A stretch of 45,334 bases of DNA from Candidatus Nanopelagicales bacterium (GCA_030700225.1 JAUYJT010000048.1:1-45334), one strand, 5' to 3'. Positions 1 to 8,401 are shown, counted from the stretch's first letter. Notes: generated from the sequence alone by a model not told the origin. Program-made: numbers and translations.

Positions 1-1
1 A

Positions 2-127
2 CTGACCGCCGAGCTGCTCACATTCACCACAACCAAGTCAGCAGCCGCCAGGAAACCCACCGTCACCGCCAACTCAAAGCGGGCATTCCCAGGCGAGGCA
101 ACGAAGACACGTAGGCGGGCATCTTGA
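2..127 (+). CDS. possible 3' end of a gene cut by the window edge
   Basis: An open frame enters from the left edge and stops at TGA 125-127. It has G/C-rich third codon positions and encodes about 41 residues rich in Thr, Ala, Lys and Arg, ending in a basic tail (KTRRRAS). No domain can be recognised in so short a piece. It could be the C-terminus of an exported repeat protein like the one at 402-2336, but no sequence match supports that. It may equally be a chance open frame. Confidence 0.2.
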   Translation: MTAELLTFTTTKSAAARKPTVTANSKRAFPGEATKTRRRAS

Positions 128-219
128 CATGAGGCAACAGGCTGAGCGCCATTTCTGCGCCACGTGCACCTGTGCGACTCGGGCATCCACAGGAGAGACG
201 GATGTGCAAAAGACTCCTC

Positions 220-315
220 GCCGAAGAAATGTCGAGCCTGATCGTCGCGGCCGGGCTCGTTGTCGCCGGTGCGACCGCCTACCGCATCACCCGGCTTTAC
301 GGAACCGTGCTACGG
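220..315 (+). pseudogene. decayed fragment of a delta-60 repeat gene
   Basis: In the frame that begins at 172 this stretch reads LIVAAGLVVAGATAYRITRL followed by YGT. It aligns with the last repeat of the intact downstream gene (near 1587-1690), which reads VIVVTGQFITGGGTTANRIA then RLYGT. DNA similarity is clear over 270-308. There is no matching upstream repeat or signal peptide, and the frame stops soon after, so this is a remnant. It implies the family was once duplicated in tandem here. The rest of 1-365 shows nothing convincing. Confidence 0.45.
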
Positions 316-401
316 GCCAGTGAGAATCGCCAGATGTGTCTTAGCTTACATTTCCACTGTCTCTATTGCCTATGCGATGCGGTAATGCTAGAACGTGGTC
401 G

Positions 402-2336
402 ATGAAGGCACACGAAGCGTCCGGCGGGAGTCCGTCAGGTCGGCAGCGGAAGGGCCCCGTAGGGAGACGGCCGCTGGCTGCGCTGGTGGCGAGCCTGGTA
501 ACTGCAGGGGGGCTCGTAGCTGGCGGTGCTACTACGGCACACGCCGCAGATCCTGGGCAATTCGACACTACCTTCGCGACGAATACGGCCGGTGGCCTCG
601 CCGACTCCGGCTACTCAGTCGCTGCGCAGGCCGACGGCAAGATCGTGGTCACCGGCGCCTTCACTAACGCTGGCGGCGCCACCGCGACCCGCATCGCACG
701 GTTCAACTCCGATGGCACCCCCGACACGACCTTCAACACCGCCATCGCCACCAACGGCGGCTTGGACGACACGGGCCTGTCGGTGGCTGAGCAGGCCGAC
801 GGCAAGATCGTGGTCACCGGCGCCTTCACTAACGCTGGCGGCGGAACAGCGAACCGCATAGCCCGGTTCAATGCAGACGGCACCGTCGACACCGACTTCA
901 TCACGAACACCAATGGCGGCCTGGGCAACTGGGGCTGGTCCACGGCTGAGCAGTCCGACGGCAAGCTAGCAGTCGTCGGCGGCTTCACCACAGCCGGCGC
1001 TGCGGCCGCGACCCGCATAGCCCGGTTCAACTCCGATGGCACCCCCGACACCACCTTCAACACCACCATCGCCGCCAACGGCGGCCTTGACAGCACGGGC
1101 CGATCCGTGGCAGAACAGACTGACGGCAAGATCCTGGTCACCGGCAGCTTCCTCAACGCAGGCGGCGCAGCCGCGACCCGCATAGCCCGGTTCAACTCCG
1201 ATGGCACCCCCGACACCACCTTCAACACCACCATCGCCGCCAACGGCGGCCTGGACGACACGGGCTGGTCGACAGCACAGCAGTCCGACGGCAAGATCCT
1301 GGTCACCGGCGACTTCCTCAACGCAGGCGGCGAGGCCGCGAACCACATAGCCCGGTTCAACTCCGATGGCACCCCCGACACGACCTTCAACACCAACACC
1401 AGCGGAGGTCTCAGCGCCTATGGCAGCTCAATCGCCGAGCTGGCCGACGGCTACGTAGTTGTCACAGGCCAATTCACCACAGCTGGCGGCGAGGCCGCGA
1501 ACCACATAGCCCGGTTCAACTCCGATGGCACCCCCGACACCGCCTTCAACACCAACACCAGCGGAGGTCTCAGCGCCTATGGCAGCTCGGTGGTGGAGCA
1601 GGCCCCTGGCGTGATCGTGGTAACCGGCCAATTCATCACCGGCGGCGGCACCACCGCGAACCGCATCGCCCGGCTCTACGGCACTGGAACGGCACTGACG
1701 CCGACGTTCGGTACCCCGACGTCCACCGCAGACGGGTTCACTGTCCAAGTCAGCAACTACGACGCGGCGTACACGTGGGGCGCGACCGCCACCAGCGGTG
1801 CCGTGGCTATCAGCGGTACCGGATTGGTGACCGTTACCGGCCTCGCCCCACAGGCCAGCTCCACAGTGACGGTCACCACGAACCGCACCAGCTACACCGG
1901 AGGCACCTCAAACGTCACGGGCACCGCGTCTGCCAAGATCAAGCAGCGACCAGTCAGCCACTGCGCCATCACCCCCAAGAAGCTGAACTCGACCGGCCAC
2001 AAGAAGCTGGCGAAGAAGGGTTGCATAACCAACGCCGGCCAACGGGTCGCGGTCAAGGTCACAGCGAAGAAGTACGGCGCCACAGCCGCCTACCAGGAGC
2101 CCCTCGGCCACAAGAAAGGCTACAGCCTCTACTGCAAGGCCTCCGGCAAGAAGGAGAAGCGAACAAGCTCGGCCGGCTACGGCAAAGGCTTCCGCTACTG
2201 CAAGACCCACAAGCGCAGGCTCATGATTCGCACCTACGGGCAATGGAAGAAGATCACCATTACTTGGAGGGCGCCAGCAACTACCACACACACCAAGTTC
2301 AAGCGCACCCATAAGTACCGTAGGTTCCGCCACTGA
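402..2336 (+). CDS. secreted delta-60 repeat protein with four-Cys C-terminal domain
   Basis: Predicted exported protein of about 644 residues from ATG 402; ATG 372 is an in-frame alternative and neither has a good Shine-Dalgarno. A basic N-terminus and hydrophobic segment (LAALVASLVTAGGLVAGG) end at a likely signal peptidase site AHA|AD. About seven repeats of roughly 55 residues follow, each with DGKIVVTGxFxNAGG and RIARFNSDGTPDTTFNT, the delta-60 pattern (beta-propeller-like). A short Thr/Ser-rich Ig-like stretch follows (near 1690-1930). The last 126 residues (1956-2333) are very basic with four cysteines (SHC, KGC, LYC, RYC) and match the C-terminus of the YWTN protein at 11742-13040. 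The role is unknown; surface binding or adhesion is only inference. Tandem hairpins follow the stop. Confidence 0.85.
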   Translation: MKAHEASGGSPSGRQRKGPVGRRPLAALVASLVTAGGLVAGGATTAHAADPGQFDTTFATNTAGGLADSGYSVAAQADGKIVVTGAFTNAGGATATRIARFNSDGTPDTTFNTAIATNGGLDDTGLSVAEQADGKIVVTGAFTNAGGGTANRIARFNADGTVDTDFITNTNGGLGNWGWSTAEQSDGKLAVVGGFTTAGAAAATRIARFNSDGTPDTTFNTTIAANGGLDSTGRSVAEQTDGKILVTGSFLNAGGAAATRIARFNSDGTPDTTFNTTIAANGGLDDTGWSTAQQSDGKILVTGDFLNAGGEAANHIARFNSDGTPDTTFNTNTSGGLSAYGSSIAELADGYVVVTGQFTTAGGEAANHIARFNSDGTPDTAFNTNTSGGLSAYGSSVVEQAPGVIVVTGQFITGGGTTANRIARLYGTGTALTPTFGTPTSTADGFTVQVSNYDAAYTWGATATSGAVAISGTGLVTVTGLAPQASSTVTVTTNRTSYTGGTSNVTGTASAKIKQRPVSHCAITPKKLNSTGHKKLAKKGCITNAGQRVAVKVTAKKYGATAAYQEPLGHKKGYSLYCKASGKKEKRTSSAGYGKGFRYCKTHKRRLMIRTYGQWKKITITWRAPATTTHTKFKRTHKYRRFRH

Positions 2337-2353
2337 CACCCCCAGGGCGCTCT

Positions 2354-2400
2354 GGAAGGCCACCCACTGCCTTCCCTCCTATCCGGCGCGGTCGGATAGG
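2354..2400. terminator. two tandem hairpins after the delta-60 gene
   Basis: Two perfect stem-loops lie 18 and 42 bases after the stop. GGAAGGC pairs with GCCTTCC across an 8-base loop (2354-2375). CCTATCCG pairs with CGGATAGG across a 7-base loop (2378-2400). No T-run follows, which is common in high-GC actinobacteria. The likely role is to end transcription before the lipoprotein gene. Confidence 0.6.
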
Positions 2401-2439
2401 CTGCACCAAGGAGTCCGAACCTGAGAACACTGGAGTGCC

Positions 2440-3480
2440 GTGCGCTGTCGGAGTGCTCATCTACCCGTGGTGGAAGACCCCCATGCCCTAGCCAACACGG
2501 GCACGAAACTCGCGAGGCGGTTACCCAAGGCTCCTACGGTTGCCGTCGGAGTCCTGACGGTGATCGCGCTCGTGCTGGCAGCCTGTACGTCCTCGCCAGC
2601 GAGTCCCGCGCCGGACCTTCCCCCCGCTGACTCCCCGGAAGTGATCGTTCCGCCGCCGCCTCCCCCGCCGCCACCGGAGCTGCCCCGGGGCGGCAGAACG
2701 ATCTTCCCCCAGTACCGACTTGTGGGCTACTCGGGAGTGAAGGGCGACCCCGCCGAAGCACTCGGTCGCCTCACCGGCGATCTTGACGCTCGCTGTCTTG
2801 AAATCGAGAAGATCGGCAAGAAGTACGCCTACGGACGCCAAGTCATGCCGGTGTTCGAGATGATCGCCGTCGTCGTGCAGGCAAGTGCCGGATCCGACGG
2901 CAAGTACCGGGTCCCACGACCGTATTCCGAAGTGCGGGAGTACCTGCGTGCCGCGAGGCGGTGCCAGGCCCTGCTTCTGCTGAACATCCAGCCGGGCCGT
3001 TCGGAGTTCCTCCCTGAGATGAAGCACTTCGAGAAGATCCTGAGGGAGCCTGATGTCGGCGTCGCCCTCGACCCCGAATGGGCGATGGATCCCGGCCAGA
3101 TCCCGGGCCGCAGCCTTGGCCATTCCTCAGGCGAAGAGCTCAACGCAGCGGCCGCCTACTTGTCCGGCATCGTGAAGGAGTACGACCTTCCGGAGAAAGC
3201 GATGGTCTTCCATCAATTCAACCTGAACACGGTCTCGCACATCAAGGCGCTCAAGCCACATGAAGGCGTCGCGATCATCCGGTCAGTTGACGGGCTCGGG
3301 GGGCCGACTATGAAGACCGAGGAGTTCAACGCCTTGACGAAAGGCATGCCACGCTACTTCCACCCAGGCTTCAAGCTCTTCTACAAGGAAGACACCAACC
3401 CGCCCTGGGGCAGCCGGTTGATGACGCCCAAGGAAGTCATGGCCCTGAAGCCGAGGCCTGAGTACATCCTGTACGAGTAG
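2440..3480 (+). CDS. proline-rich lipoprotein of unknown function
   Basis: A 346-residue protein from GTG 2440 (another in-frame GTG lies near 2467). A basic N-terminal region and hydrophobic segment end in the lipobox VLAAC, with Cys49 as the lipidated residue, so it should be anchored on the outer face of the membrane. A linker with nine consecutive prolines follows (near residues 71-79). The remaining 260 or so residues form a soluble domain with alternating hydrophobic strand-like and helix-like stretches and motifs such as VGVALDPEW and LLLLNIQPG, which suggest a TIM-barrel, glycosidase-like fold. I do not recognise a named family. No catalytic residues can be assigned; Asp and Glu of DPEW are candidates. 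It stands alone between the delta-60 gene and the convergent gene at 3515. Confidence 0.75.
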   Translation: MRCRSAHLPVVEDPHALANTGTKLARRLPKAPTVAVGVLTVIALVLAACTSSPASPAPDLPPADSPEVIVPPPPPPPPPELPRGGRTIFPQYRLVGYSGVKGDPAEALGRLTGDLDARCLEIEKIGKKYAYGRQVMPVFEMIAVVVQASAGSDGKYRVPRPYSEVREYLRAARRCQALLLLNIQPGRSEFLPEMKHFEKILREPDVGVALDPEWAMDPGQIPGRSLGHSSGEELNAAAAYLSGIVKEYDLPEKAMVFHQFNLNTVSHIKALKPHEGVAIIRSVDGLGGPTMKTEEFNALTKGMPRYFHPGFKLFYKEDTNPPWGSRLMTPKEVMALKPRPEYILYE

Positions 3481-3514
3481 CCTGGGGCGCTGGGCCGAAC
3501 CGAGTGCCCGCGAT

Positions 3515-4657
3515 TCAGGGTCGCTCGTGCGGGTGCTCACTTGAGCGGCTCTGGAATGACAGGATCTTCGGGTTCACGATCACGCCGTCGCGTATCTCGA
3601 TCGCCCGCCGGATCGTCTCATTGCCCTCCCAGTCATCCGGGCCATCCATGACGCACCTCAAGTACGGCATGAGCGCCTCGCTGATCTCCCACGTCGCCGA
3701 GTTCCACAAGTACGACGGGCTGTGATCCACGCCGTAGTAGCGGATGTCGTTCCCGAAAGTCAGCACTGGGTCGTCGAACGCTGTCGGCCTGGCGAACTCG
3801 AACCCCATCCCGGCGTCGCAGGAAACGTCCACTAGCAACGTTCCCGGCTCGAACAACGACAGCTCGGTATTCCTGATGAACATCTGCGGCGCATCCGTGT
3901 CCTGGAGCACACAGTTCACGACTACCTCGAAGGACGAAAGGAACTGCGCGATTGGCTTGGGCCCATCGTCGGTTAGGACGACGATCTGGTCCGAGTTACC
4001 CGGATCCCGCTCCATCCGCTCGAGTACTACTGAGGGGATCGGGGATGCCACCGTTGTCGGGCCGCGCTGTGTCAGGGCCGTGATGTCGTGAATGCCGAGA
4101 GCCCTCAGTCCGGTCGCCGCACCTCGCGCCGAGTTTCCGAATCCGATGACCGCAGCCTGGATTTGGCGTCCGTAGTGCCCGGTTATGCCGGCCAGGGTCA
4201 TGGAATGGAGCACCGAGCAGTAGCCCGCCAGTTCGTTGTTCATGTGGAAGACGTGAACAACCATTGACCCGTCTGCCCCCCAGACGTTCATTGCCTCCCA
4301 GGCGATGAGCGTAAGCCGCTTGTCGATGGCCAATTGGGTCATCAGGGGGTCCTGGACGACGTGGGGCCAACCCCAGAGAACCTGGCCGTCTCGCATCTCC
4401 GCGACGTCAGCCAACGTGGGCTTCGGCAGAAGCACAACGTCTGCCACTGCGAGGATCTCTTCCCGTGACCGAACTCCGGCGACGCCGCCCTTGAGTTGCT
4501 CGTTAGGCACCCCGAAGTGACTGCCGTAGCCAGCCTCGAAGATCATCCGGCCGCGAAGGTCGGGATCGATTCGAGAAAGGTGCCTGGGGTGAATCGGCAG
4601 CCGCTGCTCGTTCTCCTTGCCAGACGCCGCCAACACTCCGATTGTGAGCCGCTTCAT
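3515..4657 (-). CDS. N5-(carboxyethyl)ornithine synthase / alanine dehydrogenase-like enzyme
   Basis: A 380-residue protein starting at ATG 4657, chosen because AAGGGAG lies about five bases upstream; the open frame continues to 4732 without a better start. It begins like alanine dehydrogenase-family proteins (MKRLTIGVLAASGKENEQRL, with Lys and Arg that usually contact the substrate). It carries GQVLWGWPH and GTLLVDVSCDAG, which parallel GQMIIGWTHP and GTLIIDVAADAG of lactococcal N5-(carboxyethyl)ornithine synthase as I recall them. A dinucleotide-binding segment AAVIGFGNSARGAA sits mid-protein. Family members reductively join pyruvate to an amino-acid side-chain amine with NADPH, or deaminate alanine with NAD. 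The exact substrate cannot be read. It is transcribed divergently from the beta-helix gene, across a 73-base spacer. Confidence 0.75.
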   Translation of the reverse strand: MKRLTIGVLAASGKENEQRLPIHPRHLSRIDPDLRGRMIFEAGYGSHFGVPNEQLKGGVAGVRSREEILAVADVVLLPKPTLADVAEMRDGQVLWGWPHVVQDPLMTQLAIDKRLTLIAWEAMNVWGADGSMVVHVFHMNNELAGYCSVLHSMTLAGITGHYGRQIQAAVIGFGNSARGAATGLRALGIHDITALTQRGPTTVASPIPSVVLERMERDPGNSDQIVVLTDDGPKPIAQFLSSFEVVVNCVLQDTDAPQMFIRNTELSLFEPGTLLVDVSCDAGMGFEFARPTAFDDPVLTFGNDIRYYGVDHSPSYLWNSATWEISEALMPYLRCVMDGPDDWEGNETIRRAIEIRDGVIVNPKILSFQSRSSEHPHERP

Positions 4658-4730
4658 GTAACTCCCTTGCCGATACTCTCTCCTACCACGATCGAGGCCC
4701 GCGTTCACGCGAGTAGGCGAAGGTGATGGC

Positions 4731-6344
4731 ATGTTGCCGAGTGGTCAGGGTGGGAACCGGCGACCAACACTGATCAACATCGCGGGGTCGGATTCCGATA
4801 GGTCGAGGGTGGGCAAGTCAAGTCGCACCCGCGGAGTCGTCGCGGTGCGCATCGCTGCATGTCTCGTGGCTGTTGCTCTGGCCGCTGGCGCTGGCGCTGG
4901 CGAGGTGCCAGACCACGCTTCACCGGTAGTGAGACAGGCTGGAATCCAGCTCACTTCCGTCCCTTCCCCTGATAAGGGTGTCCCCACTCGCTCGTCGAAG
5001 CGGGGACCGAGGAAGATCAAGGCAACCTTCGTGCCCTTGGAGGTGTCAGCGTTTCCACGCAAGGCAGCCAAGTCATGCGCTGACAACACCCGGATCGTCA
5101 ACGTCCCGTCATCGCGAGCGCGAACTATCGCCCAGGGGCTCAGTGCCGCGACGCCGGGGACAACAGTCCGGGTCCGTGCCGGGACGTACACCGAGCAGCC
5201 CGGCGAGTGGTTCGCTCTGGAGCTGGCCAAGAACAACATCTGCCTTCGGTCCCGCGGCGGACGTGTCGTGATCCGGGCCGCCAGCGGGCAACGGTACGGC
5301 CTGCTCCTGTCCGGCAGTAGCACCGTGATCCAAGGCATCAAGCTGAAGGGCTTCAGCAGCGGCATCTCCCTTGGCGCCGCGGAGGGCTCAACTCAGCGCC
5401 GGGTCACGATCCAGGGCGTGGTTGTCGTTGCAAGGGGTGCCTGGCGGGACGGCATCGTTGCGTACACGGATAACCGAGGCTCGCCTGGGGGGAGGCAACC
5501 TCCGGCCGTCGACGGCTTACTGCTGAACAACGTGAGGGTGCGAGGCACTGACATCGGAATCGCCTGCAACGCCGGACCGTGTGCCCACTGGTGGCTCGAT
5601 CACGTGCGCGTGAAGGGACGCGTCTCGTCTGAAGACTCAGGAGCGGACACGTTCGCCATCGAAGAGGGCAGGCAGATCGCGATCGTCGACTCCAAGTTCG
5701 TCACGGCCTCGGCTGACGGCATCGACACCAAGGCCAACGACGTCCTCGTCTTCCGCAGCGCCGTGTACAACGCCGCCCGCAACGCGATCAAGCTCTGGCG
5801 CGGCGGCGACGTGATCAACACAGTCGTTGACGGTAGCGGGGCAGATGCCGCCCTTGTCGGCGACGCGGCCGGCCGCTACCGATACGCGCACGTGATCGTC
5901 ACACGGCACGATCCAGGCGGGTCGGGCTACGTGGGCACCTGGGGCTACGACGGAAACCCCGCGCTGCGGCTGGAGATCGTCAACTCCATCCTCTCCAACA
6001 ACGCCAGCGGCGGACTGTACGTTCCGAGCACGGCCGGCACGTCAGTCAACATCCGGCGGAACCTGTTCTCCGACCGCGGCGAGAAGCTCCTGGACGCGGG
6101 CGGAACCGTCTACATGATCACTTCCTCAGGGCTGTCGGACGCGTCTGCGGCCGGCTACGGATCTGGTAACCAGATCGGGTCCCCGCAGTTCGTGAAGCGG
6201 GCAGCACACAACTACGCCACGGCCGCCGGGAGTCGGGCCCGTGATGCGGCAGTTTCGATCCCGGCGCTCAAGGCCGATTTCCTCGGTAGGCCCCGCGTCC
6301 TGGGCCCCGGTCCGGATATCGGTGCGGTCGAGAGTCGTCGGTGA
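4731..6344 (+). CDS. secreted right-handed parallel beta-helix protein
   Basis: A 537-residue protein; ATG 4731 is preceded by AAGGTGAT. A hydrophobic segment starts only at about residue 37 (VVAVRIAACLVAVALAAGAG), so a shorter start inside the frame is possible; either way it looks like an export signal. The body (residues 130-535) has the pattern of pectate-lyase-like beta-helices: VRVRAGTYTEQPGEW, repeated short strands with Asn and Asp turns (VLVFRSAVYNAARNAIKLWR), then LRLEIVNSILSNNASGGLYV, ending in the usual PDIGAVE motif. Such folds bind or cleave polysaccharides. Catalytic residues cannot be assigned with confidence. It completes a run of exported proteins in the first 6.4 kb. Confidence 0.8.
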   Translation: MLPSGQGGNRRPTLINIAGSDSDRSRVGKSSRTRGVVAVRIAACLVAVALAAGAGAGEVPDHASPVVRQAGIQLTSVPSPDKGVPTRSSKRGPRKIKATFVPLEVSAFPRKAAKSCADNTRIVNVPSSRARTIAQGLSAATPGTTVRVRAGTYTEQPGEWFALELAKNNICLRSRGGRVVIRAASGQRYGLLLSGSSTVIQGIKLKGFSSGISLGAAEGSTQRRVTIQGVVVVARGAWRDGIVAYTDNRGSPGGRQPPAVDGLLLNNVRVRGTDIGIACNAGPCAHWWLDHVRVKGRVSSEDSGADTFAIEEGRQIAIVDSKFVTASADGIDTKANDVLVFRSAVYNAARNAIKLWRGGDVINTVVDGSGADAALVGDAAGRYRYAHVIVTRHDPGGSGYVGTWGYDGNPALRLEIVNSILSNNASGGLYVPSTAGTSVNIRRNLFSDRGEKLLDAGGTVYMITSSGLSDASAAGYGSGNQIGSPQFVKRAAHNYATAAGSRARDAAVSIPALKADFLGRPRVLGPGPDIGAVESRR

Positions 6345-6380
6345 AGACCGTCGCGCCAACGTTTCACGTTGTCGGGGATG

Positions 6381-6450
6381 GTTGAGAGGTGAGGTCACCT
6401 CAACTGTGTATCTAGATCATCCTAACCCACGCCTGATATGCTCTAGATCA
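6381..6450. promoter_or_regulatory. candidate operator region of the abiE operon
   Basis: Two structures lie in the 134-base gap before abiEi. The first is an inverted repeat, 6381-6404: GTTG(AG)AGGTGA, two bases, TCACCTCAAC. The second is the 9-mer TCTAGATCA, present twice (6411-6419 and 6442-6450), start to start 31 bases, about three helical turns. AbiEi antitoxins are known to repress their own promoter by binding repeats, so an autoregulatory operator is the natural reading. The promoter itself is not certain; TATGCT at 6437 is a possible -10. Confidence 0.4.
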
Positions 6451-6478
6451 CGCCAGTTACACGCGCCGGAGGTGTGGC

Positions 6479-7306
6479 ATGCGAACGGTGTCTGGGGTGC
6501 CAGCCAAGCGCCTCCGCGACCACGTCGTTGGGCACGGCATCAGTGCACTATCTCTCGACGATGTCGTTGAGATGACGGGTCTATCGCGAAGCGCGGCAAC
6601 GGAGGCTATGCGACGGGCTCGTACTTCCGGCCAGTTCTTCGTGCCCGCACCCGGGCTCTACATCCCGATCCCATCGGAGTTCTCGACGTGGGGCGTCGTG
6701 CCGGCGATGGACTTCATCGATCAACTGATGAAGCACATGGGACGGTTCTATTACGTAGGTCTGCTGTCCGCTGCCGAAGTTCATGGTGCCGCACACCAGC
6801 GACCGCAGGTGTTCCAGGTCTTCGTCGACAAGGCCGTTTCCGACCGCGACATCGAGCGAGTCCGCCTCAGGTTCTACGAGCGGTCTGACCTCGATGCCGC
6901 GGCCGTCCAACTGGTGAACTCCCGCACGTCGCGAGTACGGGTCTCGACGCCGGAGGCCACGGCGTTCGATCTCGTATCGCGGCCACGGGATTCGGGTGCG
7001 CTCTTCAACGTGGCGACGATCATCGGCGAACTCGTGCAGGACGAGAAGCTCGACGCCGCCAAACTCGCCGGACTTGCGCCACGGTACCCGCTCGCTGTCG
7101 TGCGACGCCTTGGCTGGCTGCTCGATCGGGATGCGGAGTTCGTTGATACGTCCGCGCTGTCCGACGCGTTGTCCGACTTCGTCAGGTCGAACTCCGTCGA
7201 TGGCCGTCGAGCTGTCGACCTGCTCGCGACGGGGGGGCCGCGTCGCGGTTCAACGAATCGCAAGTGGGGCCTCGTCGAGAACGCAGACGTGGAGCCGGAC
7301 CTGTGA
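6479..7306 (+). CDS. abiEi: AbiEi-type antitoxin (type IV toxin-antitoxin)
   Basis: A 275-residue protein from ATG 6479 with a strong ribosome site (GGAGGTG, five bases upstream). The first 65 or so residues form a winged helix-turn-helix (LSLDDVVEMTGLSRSAATEA, then a wing ending in GLYIPIP). The rest matches the AbiEi C-terminal domain, including YYVGLLSAAEVHGAAHQRPQ, VRVSTPEATAFDLV and VVRRLGWLLD. In this family the antitoxin both neutralises the partner toxin and represses the operon through the N-terminal domain. The stop overlaps the GTG start of the toxin gene by four bases. Together they are expected to act in plasmid or island stability or in phage abortive infection. Confidence 0.88.
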   Translation: MRTVSGVPAKRLRDHVVGHGISALSLDDVVEMTGLSRSAATEAMRRARTSGQFFVPAPGLYIPIPSEFSTWGVVPAMDFIDQLMKHMGRFYYVGLLSAAEVHGAAHQRPQVFQVFVDKAVSDRDIERVRLRFYERSDLDAAAVQLVNSRTSRVRVSTPEATAFDLVSRPRDSGALFNVATIIGELVQDEKLDAAKLAGLAPRYPLAVVRRLGWLLDRDAEFVDTSALSDALSDFVRSNSVDGRRAVDLLATGGPRRGSTNRKWGLVENADVEPDL

Positions 7307-8091
7307 TCCCCAGAGCCGCCATCCAGGCTTGGTCGACAACGCGACCGTGGCCGACGCTCGTCGCGGTGGAGCAGGATCTGGTGCTCGCCCGGCTGATTGT
7401 CGAAATCGCGGAGCATCCGCTGCTCGGTGAGGAACTTGTGTTCCGCGGGGGCACTTGCCTTCACCAGGTCGTTCTCGACCGGCCCCGTCGATACAGCGAG
7501 GACCTCGACTTCGTGCGCTCGACCCACTCTGGCATCGGGCCACTGCTCGACGCGGTGCGCGACGTTGCCGACACGGTCGGCTTGCAGGTTGCCGGGACGA
7601 ATATCGGTGCTCATCCGAAGATCAGGCTGCGCGCTCCAAGCGAGACTGACCCTGCCGCGAGCCTACGGATCAAGGTAGAGATCAACACCCACGAGACGTC
7701 GCCGGCGTTGCCGACGGTGCGCATACCCTTCTTAGTGGAAAGTGAGTGGTTCGCAGACACGGCCGACGTGTTGACCTTCGCGCCGCCCGAGTTGTTCAGC
7801 ACCAAGATCCGCGCGCTCTACCAGCGCCGGAAGGGCCGTGACCTGTTCGACCTATGGCTCGCGCTCACGGAGTTGGGCCTCAGTGGCGGCGAGATCGTGT
7901 CGGCCTTCTGGCCGTATCGGCCCGACGGACTCACGGCTGCACTCGCCGAAGCGAACCTCCGCGCCAAGCTCGACGACGCACCTTTCAGAAACGACCTTGA
8001 CGCGCTCGTGACCGAATGGCCCGTCGGGTACGAAATCGACTCCGCCGCCGACATGGTCATTGCCGAGGTGCTCAGCCGACTCGACGGCTGA
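7303..8091 (+). CDS. abiEii: AbiEii/AbiGii-family nucleotidyltransferase toxin
   Basis: A 262-residue protein. The frame is open from 7264, but GTG 7303 is chosen because it gives a GTGA overlap with the antitoxin stop and yields the usual family beginning (MIPRAAIQAWSTTRPWPTLV, then AVEQDLVLARLIVEIA). The nucleotidyltransferase core is visible: FRGGTCLHQVV followed by YSEDLDFV, which supplies the metal-binding acidic pair. ELFSTKIRALYQRRKGRDLFD is the conserved later motif with Lys and Arg. Members transfer nucleotides to a cellular target, tRNA for some relatives, and stop growth. All recognisable core residues are present, so the toxin looks intact. Confidence 0.88.
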   Translation: MIPRAAIQAWSTTRPWPTLVAVEQDLVLARLIVEIAEHPLLGEELVFRGGTCLHQVVLDRPRRYSEDLDFVRSTHSGIGPLLDAVRDVADTVGLQVAGTNIGAHPKIRLRAPSETDPAASLRIKVEINTHETSPALPTVRIPFLVESEWFADTADVLTFAPPELFSTKIRALYQRRKGRDLFDLWLALTELGLSGGEIVSAFWPYRPDGLTAALAEANLRAKLDDAPFRNDLDALVTEWPVGYEIDSAADMVIAEVLSRLDG

Positions 8092-8217
8092 GCCCGCGAG
8101 AACGAACAGATGCTGCACGTGGCCGACGACCCGTGGCTCCGCCGCGAGAAGCTGCGGATCAAGGTCAACTCAGTCGAGCAGTTCACCGACGCCCGGCTGA
8201 TGGGGACCTGGCGATGA
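8092..8217 (+). pseudogene. short in-frame extension after the toxin stop, possible gene remnant
   Basis: Straight after the toxin's TGA the same frame stays open for 41 codons. It contains ATG 8110, giving a 35-residue peptide (MLHVADDPWLRREKLRIKVN, then SVEQFTDARLMGTWR). Codon use looks coding and composition is unlike random sequence. There is no clear ribosome site. It may be the 5' stub of a gene truncated at the island edge, or a small protein of the toxin operon. I cannot name a family. Confidence 0.3.
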
Positions 8218-8293
8218 GGGTCCAGAAACAAGGACAACTGCCGCCAAATCTGGGCGCTCCTTGTCCCCCGCATGTTCCCCGAAACGGGACGTG

Positions 8294-8307
8294 GCCCTCA
8301 AAAGGGC
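8294..8307 (-). terminator. hairpin downstream of tRNA-Val
   Basis: On the minus strand, 23 bases beyond the tRNA 3' end, GCCCT and AGGGC form a five-base-pair stem around the loop TTTG. A second imperfect hairpin (TTCCCCG AAA CGGGA) follows at about 8271-8287. The pair probably ends the tRNA transcript. 8218-8293 shows nothing else. Confidence 0.4.
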
Positions 8308-8329
8308 TTCTGACTAGGAAATCTACCGG

Positions 8330-8401
<72 letters not shown>

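Noticed and set aside
611-1399. Long minus-strand open frame opposite the delta-60 repeats
   Set aside because: Its repeats are only the mirror of the plus-strand repeats, and the plus strand has a signal peptide and domain structure.
402-1700. CRISPR-like periodic repeats
   Set aside because: The period of about 165 bases stays in frame and encodes a protein repeat; there are no short repeats with unique spacers.
2650-2690. CCGCC simple repeat as a separate DNA element
   Set aside because: It encodes the polyproline linker of the lipoprotein.
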